64,000 nucleotides of DNA from positions 289,179 through 353,178 of the forward strand of contig NZ_LQMT02000022.1 of the NCBI RefSeq assembly GCF_001620365.2. Reading direction: 5' to 3'. Of the stretch, positions 43,651 through 52,157 are shown in pieces. The notes beneath the pieces were generated by a model. The model made no database searches, was not told the DNA's origin, and worked only from the letters and a program-made list of their open reading frames with translations. Numbering within the stretch: the stretch's first letter is position 1; each line of letters begins with the position of its first letter. The position numbers were made by a program, and so were the translations under genes. The DNA is from Amycolatopsis keratiniphila subsp. keratiniphila (lineage in GTDB: Bacteria > Actinomycetota > Actinomycetes > Mycobacteriales > Pseudonocardiaceae).

Positions 43651-44508
43651 ATGACGACGCAACACGACCCCATCGACCCGGTGGCCCCGGAGGGTGTCGA
43701 TCTCGAACGGCCCAACGTGGCCAGGGTGTACGACTGGTTCCTCGGTGGTTCGGCCAACTGGGCCATCGACCGCGAGTTCGGCTCGCAGGTGCTCAAGCAG
43801 TTCCCGGAGGTCAAGACCTTCGCCCGCGTCGGCCGCGACTTCCTCGGCCGCGGCGTGGGATACCTGGCCCGCCAGGGGATCACGCAGTTCCTCGACATCG
43901 GCTCCGGCGTGCCCACCGTCGGCAACGTCCACCAGATCGCGAGCGCGATCAACCCGGACAGCCGGGTCGTCTACGTCGACATCGAGCCGGTCGCCGTCGC
44001 GCATTCCCAGCTGCTGCTGGAACGCGAGGGCCTGCTCGGGCGGCACGCGGTGCTGCAGGGCGACGTCCGGGATCCCGCCGACATCTGGAAACGCGCCCTC
44101 GAGACCGGGGTGATCGACCCGCGGCAGCCGATCGGGCTGGTATTGGTCGGCCTGCTGTACTTCCTCGGCCCAGAGGAACCCGTCCACGAGATGGTCCAGC
44201 GGTACCTCGATTTCCTGCCGTCCGGTTCGTACTTCCTGTCCTCGCATCTGACCGAGGACGGCGTCACGCGCAAGGAAGGCGACAACCGGGAGAACGTCCA
44301 GGAGCTCTACAAGAAGACCAGCGCGCCGTTCCACCTGCGGTCTCGCGCGGAGTTCGCCGCGTTCTTCGACGGGCTGGAGATGGTGGAGCCGGGGATCGAC
44401 TGGATGGCCACCTGGCATCTCGACGAGGCGGATTCCCGTGCCAGCGACCGGTTCGCGGACGACCCGACGTTCACCGGCGGGCTCGGCGGGCTGGGCCGCA
44501 AGCCCTGA
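43651..44508 (+). CDS. SAM-dependent methyltransferase, DUF574 (paralogue)
   Basis: A 285-residue paralogue of the preceding gene with the same motifs (GVDLERPNVARVYDWFLGG, FLDIGSGVPTVGNVHQ, VYVDIEP). The tandem arrangement suggests duplication. The ATG has a gaggtgtgacggt leader. Probably last gene of the Scr1-type operon. Confidence 0.9.
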   Translation: MTTQHDPIDPVAPEGVDLERPNVARVYDWFLGGSANWAIDREFGSQVLKQFPEVKTFARVGRDFLGRGVGYLARQGITQFLDIGSGVPTVGNVHQIASAINPDSRVVYVDIEPVAVAHSQLLLEREGLLGRHAVLQGDVRDPADIWKRALETGVIDPRQPIGLVLVGLLYFLGPEEPVHEMVQRYLDFLPSGSYFLSSHLTEDGVTRKEGDNRENVQELYKKTSAPFHLRSRAEFAAFFDGLEMVEPGIDWMATWHLDEADSRASDRFADDPTFTGGLGGLGRKP

Positions 44509-44512
44509 GTGA

Positions 44513-44785
44513 TCAGGCCCGGCCGGTCAGATGCCCGATCAGGGGCGTCAGCTCGAACTGACCTTCGAGCGGCCGGCCGGTCCTGATCAGGTCCCGGTGC
44601 GCGCCCGGCGAATCGACTTCGGAGTTCCACGGCGGCTGCTTGCGCAGCGGCGCCTGGATGAGGCTGAACCCGAACCGCTGACGCAGTTCCAGGCCGATGG
44701 TGCGGTGGTGGTGCTTCGCCGAGGCCAGGCGTTCGTCCTCACGGCGGAACAGCAGCGTGGTGAGACGGACGGCCACGGCGGTCAC
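44513..44785 (-). CDS. Small hypothetical protein (90 aa)
   Basis: A 90-residue protein starting at the GTG that overlaps the stop of the upstream gene (GTGA). Basic and rich in Arg/His, no membrane segment. Family not recognised. Its stop lies four bases from the stop of the convergent methyltransferase gene. Confidence 0.5.
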   Translation of the reverse strand: MTAVAVRLTTLLFRREDERLASAKHHHRTIGLELRQRFGFSLIQAPLRKQPPWNSEVDSPGAHRDLIRTGRPLEGQFELTPLIGHLTGRA

Positions 44786-45054
44786 ACCCCCCGGCTCGGA
44801 CGCGGCAACCGCGCCTGATCGGCCGAACCGGCGAGGCCGAGGCAACGCTCACAGGGCATCCCCGAACCGACGGGGACCCATTCCAGGTGGTCGTAAGGCA
44901 TCGCCGCACCACAGCGGGCGTGCAGGAACTCGGGGTGCGAACCCCTGGAGTGCAAGTCGAAAAGATGCGCGGAGCGGCGGCTTTCGCCCGCCGTCCCGGC
45001 CATGAGCCTGCCGACGGCGAGTACCGTCGCCGGCATGGTGTCCTGAATGATCAC
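44782..45054 (-). CDS. Small Cys-containing protein, possible zinc-ribbon
   Basis: A 90-residue protein with HARCGAAMPYDHLEW and then GMPCERCLGLAG, giving Cys, CxxC and His spaced as in small zinc-binding proteins. GTG start with ggggagg about six bases upstream. Coupled to the 90-residue gene downstream. Function unknown. Confidence 0.55.
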   Translation of the reverse strand: MIIQDTMPATVLAVGRLMAGTAGESRRSAHLFDLHSRGSHPEFLHARCGAAMPYDHLEWVPVGSGMPCERCLGLAGSADQARLPRPSRGV

Positions 45055-45244
45055 GCTGATCCTCCCCCACGAGGTCGGCGGTGGGTGGTCATGCGCCGCG
45101 GGGCAGACGTCCCTGCCGGTCATCTGCCGTCGATGGCCTGCCGAAACGGCGAAACGTGCTGCGAGCGATTCACCAACAACCGAGCCCCGGCCGCTGCGAT
45201 TAATCCTACTCCTGGAATAATCTTCATGTCGAGGGTGGGCGGAG

Positions 45245-45274
45245 TTGATCACCCACTTGGCCGTGCGGGATAGT
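45245..45274 (+). promoter_or_regulatory. Candidate promoter of the DUF397 gene
   Basis: TTGATC and GATAGT are separated by 18 bases, about 85 bases before the DUF397 start, in the 305-base divergent region 45055-45359 that holds no other gene. An AT-rich patch at 45199-45223 may serve the leftward pair. Confidence 0.45.
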
Positions 45275-45359
45275 CCCGTTGAGGCAGGGAGAAGCCGGGA
45301 CGGTGACGGTTCGCGCAGGTCGCGACCGCACCCCCGACCGACGTTCGGAGGTACGACCA

Positions 45360-45614
45360 ATGGCCGATTATCCATCGGCGGCGGATTACGATCCGACCAC
45401 GGCCGTGTCGCTGTTCGACGACTCCGCGTGGGAGAAGTCCTTCGCGAGCGAGCCCAACGGGGGGAACTGTGTCGAGGTCAACCTCGCCCGTGAAGGCCTG
45501 GTGGGGGTCCGTGACACCAAACTGGCCAACAGCCCTGTCTTCGTCTTCGATTCCGGTGAGTGGAACGCCTTTCTCAAGGCGGTCAAGGCCGGACAGTTCG
45601 ATTTGAGCCCATGA
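45360..45614 (+). CDS. DUF397-domain protein
   Basis: An 84-residue protein with the DUF397 pattern: WEKSFASEPNGGNCVEVNL, VGVRDTKLANSPVFVFDSGEW and FLKAVKAGQF. Usual small partner of Scr1/DUF5753 XRE regulators, here separated from the regulator at 41962 by four genes. ATG with ggagg nine bases upstream. A strong terminator follows. Confidence 0.9.
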   Translation: MADYPSAADYDPTTAVSLFDDSAWEKSFASEPNGGNCVEVNLAREGLVGVRDTKLANSPVFVFDSGEWNAFLKAVKAGQFDLSP

Positions 45615-45619
45615 CGAAA

Positions 45620-45649
45620 GGCTCGCGTGCCCATCGGGACACGCGAGCC
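45620..45649. terminator. Bidirectional terminator after the DUF397 gene
   Basis: Ten-base stem (GGCTCGCGTG, 45620-45629 with 45640-45649) extended by a near-perfect inner part, between convergent genes. Confidence 0.8.
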
Positions 45650-45672
45650 ATCCGATCTTCGGTCACTTCGAG

Positions 45673-46221
45673 TCACACCGTCGCGGGAAGCCCGTTACCC
45701 CGTAGCCGGGATTTCGTCCGCCGCCACGCGACGGCGATCAGGACGGCGAGGACGATCAGCGGGATCAGGCTGATCGACCAGCTCACCGCCATCGGCGGCC
45801 CCGGCTGTTCGAGCACCGCCAGATCACGGAGTTCCCCCGCGCCCTTGCCCGCGGGCCCGTCGATCTCGAACCGGAACGTCCACGAGCCCTGCGTCTGCAG
45901 GGCCCGGATGTCCAGTCCCCACACCTCCAGTTTCCGCGGATGCTTCGCCAGCGGCTGGGGACGGCCCAGCCGCCCGGTCTCCGGATTGACGAACGCGAGC
46001 GTCCCCGACTTCCCGGCGATCCCGTCGTCCGGGATGAACGTGAAGTCCAGCGATTGCATGGCGCGCAACGGCCACGTGCTGAAACCGACGGTCATCCCGT
46101 ACGGCCCGATCTGGACCCGTTCGGTGTGGACGATGTTCACCGGTTCATAGGCGTTCGCCGCGGGCGTGGTCGCGAACAGCAACCCGATCGCCGCCGCCAA
46201 GGCCAGCAATGTCTTACGCAT
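45673..46221 (-). CDS. Secreted beta-sandwich protein with C-terminal anchor
   Basis: A 182-residue protein. Signal peptide to about residue 24 (ANAYEP), an extracytoplasmic beta-rich domain (25-140) with VQIGPYGMTVGFSTWP and SWTFRFEIDGPAGKG, and a C-terminal membrane helix (about 150-170) with basic tail. The domain resembles FixH/YtkA-type sandwiches. Last gene of a four-gene operon; its ATG overlaps the upstream gene by eight bases. Probably faces the outside with the other two sandwich proteins. Function not known. Confidence 0.65.
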   Translation of the reverse strand: MRKTLLALAAAIGLLFATTPAANAYEPVNIVHTERVQIGPYGMTVGFSTWPLRAMQSLDFTFIPDDGIAGKSGTLAFVNPETGRLGRPQPLAKHPRKLEVWGLDIRALQTQGSWTFRFEIDGPAGKGAGELRDLAVLEQPGPPMAVSWSISLIPLIVLAVLIAVAWRRTKSRLRGNGLPATV

Positions 46222-47344
46222 GCGCGTTCTCCCCCTTCGCCGGGGCCAGCAGCCTCAGCATCCCGCCGAACCGCCACCCGGCGAAGCCGCCGAGCAGCCC
46301 GACCACCGCACCGGCGGCACCGGTGGCGAACACGACCGCCCAGGGCATTTGGTCGGAGCCATAGACGATCGCGTTCTGGATCGGCATGCTCGCGCCGACC
46401 AGCAGCCCGCCGATCACGCCCGCCGGCACCGAAACCCGGCCTGCCGGCCAGCGGCGTGAGAGCAGGTACACCGCTTCGAGCACGGCCGCGATCGGCAGCA
46501 GCGCCATCGGCATCATCGACGGCATCGCGGGGACGCCGTCGATGTAGTCGCGCATCGGCAGGCCGACCGCGCTCGCGTACGCCTCCGCGGCCCACGGCGA
46601 GAACCACCAGGTGATCGCCTGGATGACCGCCAGCGCCGCGGCGACCCGGACCGCTCCGCCCGGCCGTCCCCAGAACCCGGCGCCCGCCGAGACCAGCAGC
46701 ACCGAAAGCAGCGCGATGCCGACGGAGACGACGTCGAGCCCGTCGACGTCGATCTGCTGCAGCCCCAGCACGGTCACCGTGCTGAACGCGATCAGCACGC
46801 CGAGGCTGCCGACCACGCCGACGGTGCCCCATCGGTGTTCCCGCGCGGCCGCGAACACCATGACCGTGCCGATGATGCTCAGCGTGATCGACAGCAGCAG
46901 CCCGATATGCGGCGGCGAGTCGATCACCGCGTCGAAGCCGTACAGGCCGTGCCACCACTGATCCCACAGGCCGTACAGCAGGAACATCGCCGCGCCCGTG
47001 CCGGTCACCAGGTAGCCCGCCGGTGCGGCGAAGACCTTGCCGAAGACGTTGATCGCCCGGCCGCCGACCCGCGCGTCGACCGGCCGTCCCGCCCGGCGCG
47101 CGGCCGTCGTCATCAGCACGACCACGAGGCTCGCGAGCCCGGAGATCGCGCTGCCCGAGTACAGGAACAGATGCGGCATCGTGAAGAACGTGTCCGGGCC
47201 GACGTCGCCGTGCCACTGGATGTCCCAGGTCAGCCCGACCAGCGAGATCACCGATCCCGCCAGCACCGTGCCCGCCGGTACGAGACCGGTGCGTTCACTG
47301 CGCGCCACCGGGACGGCCCTCGCCCCTCCCGCGGTGAGATCCAT
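46214..47344 (-). CDS. Polytopic membrane protein with duplicated WDxxWH motifs
   Basis: A 376-residue protein with about ten membrane helices. Two related stretches, WDIQWHGDVGPDTFFTMPH (about 40-58) and WDQWWHGLYGFDAVIDSPPH (about 127-146), share W-D-x-x-W-H, then Asp and a closing Pro-His. The paired Asp/His in membrane edges suggests a metal site, perhaps copper. The rest resembles no transporter I can name. Third gene of the operon, 18 bp after the previous stop. Confidence 0.65.
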   Translation of the reverse strand: MDLTAGGARAVPVARSERTGLVPAGTVLAGSVISLVGLTWDIQWHGDVGPDTFFTMPHLFLYSGSAISGLASLVVVLMTTAARRAGRPVDARVGGRAINVFGKVFAAPAGYLVTGTGAAMFLLYGLWDQWWHGLYGFDAVIDSPPHIGLLLSITLSIIGTVMVFAAAREHRWGTVGVVGSLGVLIAFSTVTVLGLQQIDVDGLDVVSVGIALLSVLLVSAGAGFWGRPGGAVRVAAALAVIQAITWWFSPWAAEAYASAVGLPMRDYIDGVPAMPSMMPMALLPIAAVLEAVYLLSRRWPAGRVSVPAGVIGGLLVGASMPIQNAIVYGSDQMPWAVVFATGAAGAVVGLLGGFAGWRFGGMLRLLAPAKGENAHA

Positions 47345-47362
47345 ACCCCCGACCTCCCTCTC

Positions 47363-47770
47363 TTACTTGACCAGCAAAGGAAAAACGTGCTGCGTGGCGC
47401 CGGACGGCCCGCGCAGTGAAACGGTGATCTCCCATTGCCCCGGCATCGGCAGCAGGACGTCGCCGGTGCGGAACCGGCCCGGTCCCTCCGCGATCGCGGG
47501 CGACGGGGCGAGCGCGTGCCCCATCTGCGGCATCACGGGTTCGAGCGTGACGACGTCCGGTGTGGCACCGGAGACGGTCAGCGCGAAGACATTGCCGCCC
47601 TGGCGCGGATCTTCGACCGAAAGCTGCACGGTGTACGGGCCCTGCGTCGAGCGCTGCACCTGCGCGCCGCCGCTGCTCGGCCACACCAGCCAGGCCACGA
47701 TCGCCACAGCGAGCACGGCGACCACGGCGATCAGCAGAACCGGCTTCCGTCTGTCCACTGTGGAATTCAC
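47363..47770 (-). CDS. Membrane-anchored FixH/YtkA-like protein
   Basis: A 135-residue protein: one N-terminal membrane anchor (about 10-30) and an extracytoplasmic beta-sandwich with VQLSVEDPRQGGN, LEPVMPQMGHAL and LLPMPGQWEITVSLRG. The MPxMGH segment is characteristic of copper-handling YtkA/FixH-type domains. GTG start overlaps the upstream stop by four bases. Confidence 0.7.
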   Translation of the reverse strand: MNSTVDRRKPVLLIAVVAVLAVAIVAWLVWPSSGGAQVQRSTQGPYTVQLSVEDPRQGGNVFALTVSGATPDVVTLEPVMPQMGHALAPSPAIAEGPGRFRTGDVLLPMPGQWEITVSLRGPSGATQHVFPLLVK

Positions 47771-49215
47771 TGCGGTGCCCCTTCCGGCGGGACCTCGATC
47801 TCCATGGGCACGGTCAGCACGGTGTAATCCCGCTCGGCCTGGAGCCAGACGCGGTACTTGCCGGGTGCGGCGAAGGTGTAGGTGAACGGGACGTCGGGGC
47901 CGTACGCGGCGACCGTTTCATCGGGTTTGTCCGGCATTCCCGGCGATCGCGGGATCATCGAGTGCACGTGGGCCCAGGTCGGCGCGGCAGCGGCATCCGC
48001 GCCGACCCGGTGGTCGCCGGTGATCGGGCCGACGACGATGAGGTGGCCGAGCATGCCCAGCCAGGGTTGGAGATCCGCCTTGCCGAAGCGCGCGGTGATC
48101 GTGGTCGGCGTACCCGGCCGCACCTCGACGTCGACCGGATTCCCCTGCACGACCCGCTTTCCCGCTCCGGCTGGGACGGGCTCCGCGGGGGAGTCCGTTC
48201 CGGCCGCGACAGTCATCGTGCTGCGGACCAGTTGCACGCCGCCGCCTCGCCGGGCGAGTTCCGCGGCGACGGCGTAGGTCCCGGCCTCGGGCGGGGTGAA
48301 CTTCACCCGGTAGTCGCCTGGGCCGACACGCACCGGATGCAGATGCCAGAGCCTGCCCGTCGGTGAGATGACGACGAGGTGGATCAAAGCGTCGTCGTGC
48401 ACCAGAAGGTCGTCGACCGGGCGGCCGGTAGCGCCGTCGGCGAGGGCGAGGCGCACCTGAGCGAGCGCGCCCGCGCGCGCGTTCGGCGGATGCACGGCCA
48501 GATTCACCGGCGGTCGCGAGAAGTCCACTGTAGACATCTGCGCGTTCGCGTACGGGTCTTGGACGTTGTCGATCGTCGGATCCAGCGCCGCCCCGGGGGC
48601 GGGCGGCGGCGGGGTGGACGCCGACAGCATCGCGCCGGTGACCGCGACCGCGAGCGCGGCGACCATCCCGCCCGCCGGGATCAGCGCGAGCTGCGGCCGC
48701 CGGACGCGCATCGCGATGACGAGACCGAGCACCAGGAACACACCCGCGGCGACGAAGCCGCCGAAGGTGGCCTTCTCCCACGGAGGGATGACCCTGGCCG
48801 GGACGATGAACGGGATCGACGCGGTGTCCGTCCCGTCGTCGAGGCCGAGCTCCCACGGGCCGGGCTGATCGACACGCAGCCGTGCCGCATGGGCGCCGGG
48901 TTTCCCGTCCAGCCGCACCGTCGTTTCGGAGAACGTGGTCCCGGCGGTGGACGCGCGCAGTTTCAGCGTTCCCGGCGCGCTTCCGGTGTGCGTGACGACG
49001 TCGACGTGCAGCGGGCCGGGCGCGATGTCCATCCGCCGCAGGATGACCGTGAGATCCCGGGTGCCGAGCGTCTGCGCGACCTGGATGTCCGCGCCGCTCG
49101 ACACGCCGTCCGCCCGCGCGGTCCCGGACAGCAGAACGGACGCCAGCGCGCAGAGCACGAGTACGCGGGCGATGACCATCGGCGCCGTGCGCCGCCCCCT
49201 CGGTGAATTCCCCAT
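47767..49215 (-). CDS. Secreted two-part protein with His-rich putative metal domains
   Basis: A 482-residue protein. Signal peptide (about 13-36), beta-rich domain (40-140), two adjacent membrane helices (about 150-200), then an extracytoplasmic region with two similar His-bearing modules: DDALIHLVVISPTGRLWHLHP and, after a linker, MLGHLIVVG with THVHSM-type AHVHSM. These fit the copper-binding sandwich proteins of actinobacteria by pattern only. First gene of the operon; an ATG 12 codons on is a possible alternative start. Confidence 0.68.
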   Translation of the reverse strand: MGNSPRGRRTAPMVIARVLVLCALASVLLSGTARADGVSSGADIQVAQTLGTRDLTVILRRMDIAPGPLHVDVVTHTGSAPGTLKLRASTAGTTFSETTVRLDGKPGAHAARLRVDQPGPWELGLDDGTDTASIPFIVPARVIPPWEKATFGGFVAAGVFLVLGLVIAMRVRRPQLALIPAGGMVAALAVAVTGAMLSASTPPPPAPGAALDPTIDNVQDPYANAQMSTVDFSRPPVNLAVHPPNARAGALAQVRLALADGATGRPVDDLLVHDDALIHLVVISPTGRLWHLHPVRVGPGDYRVKFTPPEAGTYAVAAELARRGGGVQLVRSTMTVAAGTDSPAEPVPAGAGKRVVQGNPVDVEVRPGTPTTITARFGKADLQPWLGMLGHLIVVGPITGDHRVGADAAAAPTWAHVHSMIPRSPGMPDKPDETVAAYGPDVPFTYTFAAPGKYRVWLQAERDYTVLTVPMEIEVPPEGAPQ

Positions 49216-49272
49216 CCCGGCTGAAGTTAACGACGACGGCCCGGGAAAGCGTCACAGCGCCGGGTGAATCGG

Positions 49273-49292
49273 GGTCCCCCGTAAAGGGGACG
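49273..49292. terminator. Candidate hairpin between the operon promoter and mpaB
   Basis: GTCCCC and GGGGAC face each other around a short AT-containing loop in the 99-base gap between two leftward genes. Weak; no T run. Confidence 0.35.
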
Positions 49293-49314
49293 GCGCCCCT
49301 TACTCCGGTGGGGG

Positions 49315-50166
49315 TCAGCCCCCGAGGAAACGATACGCGCGCGGATGCGCCCGGAACCAGACGTTGAGCCTGCCGATCCGCCGCACGAGCGAAGACCGCA
49401 ACGTCACCGGCACCAGGCCGCCGAGAAGCCGTACCGCCTGCCGGAACCGGTCGAACCGGCGCTGGTCACGGGCGGTCCACTGTAGACCGAGTCGGTCTCG
49501 CAGGGCGGGCGGCAACGTGGCGCGGATGACGAACATCTGTCCCCGATGCTGCCACCGCTGAAGCCGGACCCACCGTTTGTCGGGCAGCCACCGCCACGGT
49601 TTCTTCACCGTCCGGATCGTTTCGAACAATGTCGAAATCGTCTCGTTCGGGCCGAATCCGTCGATCATGTCCGCGTAGTACCGCTCGAATTCCGGCCAGG
49701 TCGGCGGCAGGTCTTGCTCGCGCAGACCGAGAAGCCGCCCGACGTCGCACATCTGCGCGTAGTATTCGTCCAATTCGGACGGAGTCATCGGCGTACCGTA
49801 GAACCGTTGTGTGTCAACGGGAACCATGACGAGCGTGGCGTGCACCCAGGCGTACGCGTGCGGGTTCAGCGCGCTGTAGCGGCGGCCGTCGTCGACGCCG
49901 GTGAACGACCGGTGCAGCGCGCGCAGCCGGTCGGCCTCGTAGCGCGCGCCCTCCGGGCCGCCGTAGATGTAGATGGACAGCGACGCTGCCGTGCGCATCA
50001 GCCGCGTCCACGGATCTTCGATGTAGTCGGAATGATCCCGTACCCCGGCCGCGACGACCGGATGCGCGACCTGCAGCACCAGCACCTGGCCCGCCAGCAG
50101 CCCGGCCCGGAAGTCGCCGAAGTACTTCCACGCCGCCGTCCCCTTGACGATCGGCGGACCGGTCAT
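49315..50166 (-). CDS. Oxygenase MpaB-family protein (DUF2236)
   Basis: A 283-residue protein matching the MpaB/latex-clearing-protein-like family: GLLAGQVLVLQVAHPVVAAGV, the central RALHRSFTGVD, and YAWVHATLVMV with conserved His residues likely to bind haem. Such proteins are putative oxygenases. The ATG overlaps the tetR stop (ATGA), so it is the last gene of amidase-tetR-mpaB. Confidence 0.85.
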   Translation of the reverse strand: MTGPPIVKGTAAWKYFGDFRAGLLAGQVLVLQVAHPVVAAGVRDHSDYIEDPWTRLMRTAASLSIYIYGGPEGARYEADRLRALHRSFTGVDDGRRYSALNPHAYAWVHATLVMVPVDTQRFYGTPMTPSELDEYYAQMCDVGRLLGLREQDLPPTWPEFERYYADMIDGFGPNETISTLFETIRTVKKPWRWLPDKRWVRLQRWQHRGQMFVIRATLPPALRDRLGLQWTARDQRRFDRFRQAVRLLGGLVPVTLRSSLVRRIGRLNVWFRAHPRAYRFLGG

Positions 50167-50711
50167 GACGCGCCGCGGACCAGCATCATCAGCGATTGGG
50201 CCACCCCGACGCCGTCGTCGCCCGTGGCCAGCCTGCGCAACTGCAGGCCGGCGATCAGCGCGACCACCGGACCGGTCAGCCGTTCCGGGGACGGCACGCC
50301 GAGCGTTTTCAGGATCACCAGCGCGAGTTCGTCGTACGCGGCGAAACAGCGGGCGGCCGCGTCCTGGAGTCCGGGGTCGCGGGCGGCCTGCAGGTACAGC
50401 TCGTGCGCGCCGAGTTCGTCGGTCCCGAACGGCAGCTGCGCGATGACCTGCTCGACCACCGTCGCCGCCTGCTCGACACTCAAGCCCTGCTCGCGGTAGG
50501 CGTCGACGAATCCGGTCAGCTTCGTGGTCTCTTCTTCGACGAACAGCAGCATCGCCTCGCGCAGCAAGGCGGTCTGGCTGGGGAAGTGGTAGGTCAGCGT
50601 GCCGAGCGAGACGCCGGCCGCGGTCGCGATCCGGCGGTTGGTCAGCCCGCCGACCCCCTGTTCCCCGACCACCTTGAGGGCGGCGTGGAGGATGGCCTCG
50701 CGGGTGTTCAC
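50163..50711 (-). CDS. TetR-family repressor
   Basis: A 182-residue regulator with N-terminal HTH (about 10-57: ILHAALKVVGEQG, LTNRRIATAAGVSLGTLTYHF) and an all-helical ligand domain. GTG start overlaps the amidase stop (GTGA). A perfect palindrome upstream of the amidase gene, at 52110-52129, is its probable operator, so the operon is likely autoregulated. Confidence 0.92.
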   Translation of the reverse strand: MNTREAILHAALKVVGEQGVGGLTNRRIATAAGVSLGTLTYHFPSQTALLREAMLLFVEEETTKLTGFVDAYREQGLSVEQAATVVEQVIAQLPFGTDELGAHELYLQAARDPGLQDAAARCFAAYDELALVILKTLGVPSPERLTGPVVALIAGLQLRRLATGDDGVGVAQSLMMLVRGAS

Positions 50712-52090
50712 CAAGCGGTCTCGGGTTTGCGGTCCTGCCACCGTTCGACCTCTTCCAGTTGCGCGGCCAGCGAGATGAGCCGCTCCTCGGCGTGCGAGGG
50801 GCCGAGCAGCTGGCCGCCGAGCGGCAGGCCTTCCGGGCTCAGCCCGGCCGGGACGTTGACCCCCGGCCAGCCCAGCACGTTCCACGGCCAAGCGTAGGGG
50901 CACGCGGCGATCATGGCCTGGTCGGTCTGCCAGCCGGAAAGCTTGTCGAAGGTGCCGATCCGCGGTGGCGGGGTGGCGGTGGTGGGCGTGAGCACGACGT
51001 CCACCCGGCCGAACACCGAGCCGATCTGCCGTTGCAGCAACGGTTCCGTGGCGCGGGCGAGCCGCAGCGCCGGACCGGCCAGCGCCGAACCCTGCCGTGC
51101 GTTGGCGCGCGTGCGCGGATCGAGCCGCGCCTGGTCCGGGACGCGGCGGGACCAGTCACGCACGCCGACGAGCGAACGCGGCAGGAAGGTGAGGCCGATC
51201 AACCGGTAGTCGGGTTCGATCTCGACGATCTCGTGGCCCAGTTCGGCGAACCGCTCCGCGAGCCGGACGACGGCCGCGTGCGCCTGCGGATCGAGCTTCG
51301 TTTTCGTCGCGGTGAAAGGGATCCGGGTGGACAGCCCGATCCGCATACGGCCCGGCTCGCGGCGCGCGGCCGCCTGGAACGCGGTGCCGGTGCCGGCGGC
51401 GACGTCGAGCAGGAGGGCCGCGTCGGCGACGGTGCGCGCGAGCGGGCCGACCACGGTCAGGCCGTGGAAGAGTTCGCGTTCGGTCGGGACCCGGCCGCGC
51501 TGCGGTTTGATCCCGACCAGATCGGTCCACGCGGCCGGGATCCGGATCGACCCGGCTCCGTCGGAACCCAGCGCGGCGGCGATCACCCCCGACGCGATGG
51601 CCGCCGCCGCGCCGCCCGAGGAACCGCCCGGGGTCCGCTCGGTGTCCCACGGATTGCGGGTCGCGCCGAACGCGGGGCCTTCGGTGAACGGCCATTGGCC
51701 GAGTTCCGGGGTGTTGGTCTTGCCGATGAGCACCGCGCCCGCCTCGCGAAGCGCGGCGACCGGCGGGGAATCCGTTGTCGCGGCGGAGAAATCGCCCTCG
51801 CAGCCGAACGCCGTCGGCAGGCCGGTGACGTCGAGGTCGTCCTTGATCGCGGTCGGGACGCCGAGCAGGGGAGCGGATTCGCCGTCGGCCAGCCGCCGGT
51901 CGGCCTCCTCGGCCTCACGAAGGGCTTCTTCGGCGCGAAGGCACTTGAAAGCGTTGAGAACAGGCTGGCTGGCTTCGGCCTTATCGAGCGCTTGCCGGGT
52001 GAGTTCGACGGAAGTGACCGCGCCGCTGGCGAGCATCGACGCCTGTTCGGCGAGGCCGGTGAACGCGAGGTCGGCCTTCGAGGTGGTCAT
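50708..52090 (-). CDS. Amidase, amidase-signature family
   Basis: A 460-residue cytoplasmic hydrolase with the Ser-cisSer-Lys triad: Lys83 in TAIKDDL, cis-Ser in GGSSGG (157-158), nucleophile Ser181 in GSDGAGSIRIPA. Length is normal. It hydrolyses amides; substrate specificity is not deducible and there are no GatB/GatC partners. ATG preceded by ggggg. First gene of the operon, next to the palindromic operator. Confidence 0.92.
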   Translation of the reverse strand: MTTSKADLAFTGLAEQASMLASGAVTSVELTRQALDKAEASQPVLNAFKCLRAEEALREAEEADRRLADGESAPLLGVPTAIKDDLDVTGLPTAFGCEGDFSAATTDSPPVAALREAGAVLIGKTNTPELGQWPFTEGPAFGATRNPWDTERTPGGSSGGAAAAIASGVIAAALGSDGAGSIRIPAAWTDLVGIKPQRGRVPTERELFHGLTVVGPLARTVADAALLLDVAAGTGTAFQAAARREPGRMRIGLSTRIPFTATKTKLDPQAHAAVVRLAERFAELGHEIVEIEPDYRLIGLTFLPRSLVGVRDWSRRVPDQARLDPRTRANARQGSALAGPALRLARATEPLLQRQIGSVFGRVDVVLTPTTATPPPRIGTFDKLSGWQTDQAMIAACPYAWPWNVLGWPGVNVPAGLSPEGLPLGGQLLGPSHAEERLISLAAQLEEVERWQDRKPETAW

Positions 52091-52109
52091 GGGTTCCCCC
52101 TGCAGGTTC

Positions 52110-52129
52110 TCGTTCGTTCAAACGAACGA
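52110..52129. promoter_or_regulatory. TetR-type operator palindrome
   Basis: Perfect nine-base arms TCGTTCGTT and AACGAACGA around CA, 19 bases upstream of the amidase start and 28 bases upstream of the divergent desulfhydrase-like gene, so it can control both. Confidence 0.75.
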
Positions 52130-52157
52130 TACCACCGAGTAGCCTCGGTGTGGTTAC

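Noticed and set aside
41962..45614. Toxin-antitoxin system
   Set aside because: Scr1/DUF397 proteins are sometimes named so, but no toxin-like protein is recognisable and the partners are methyltransferases.
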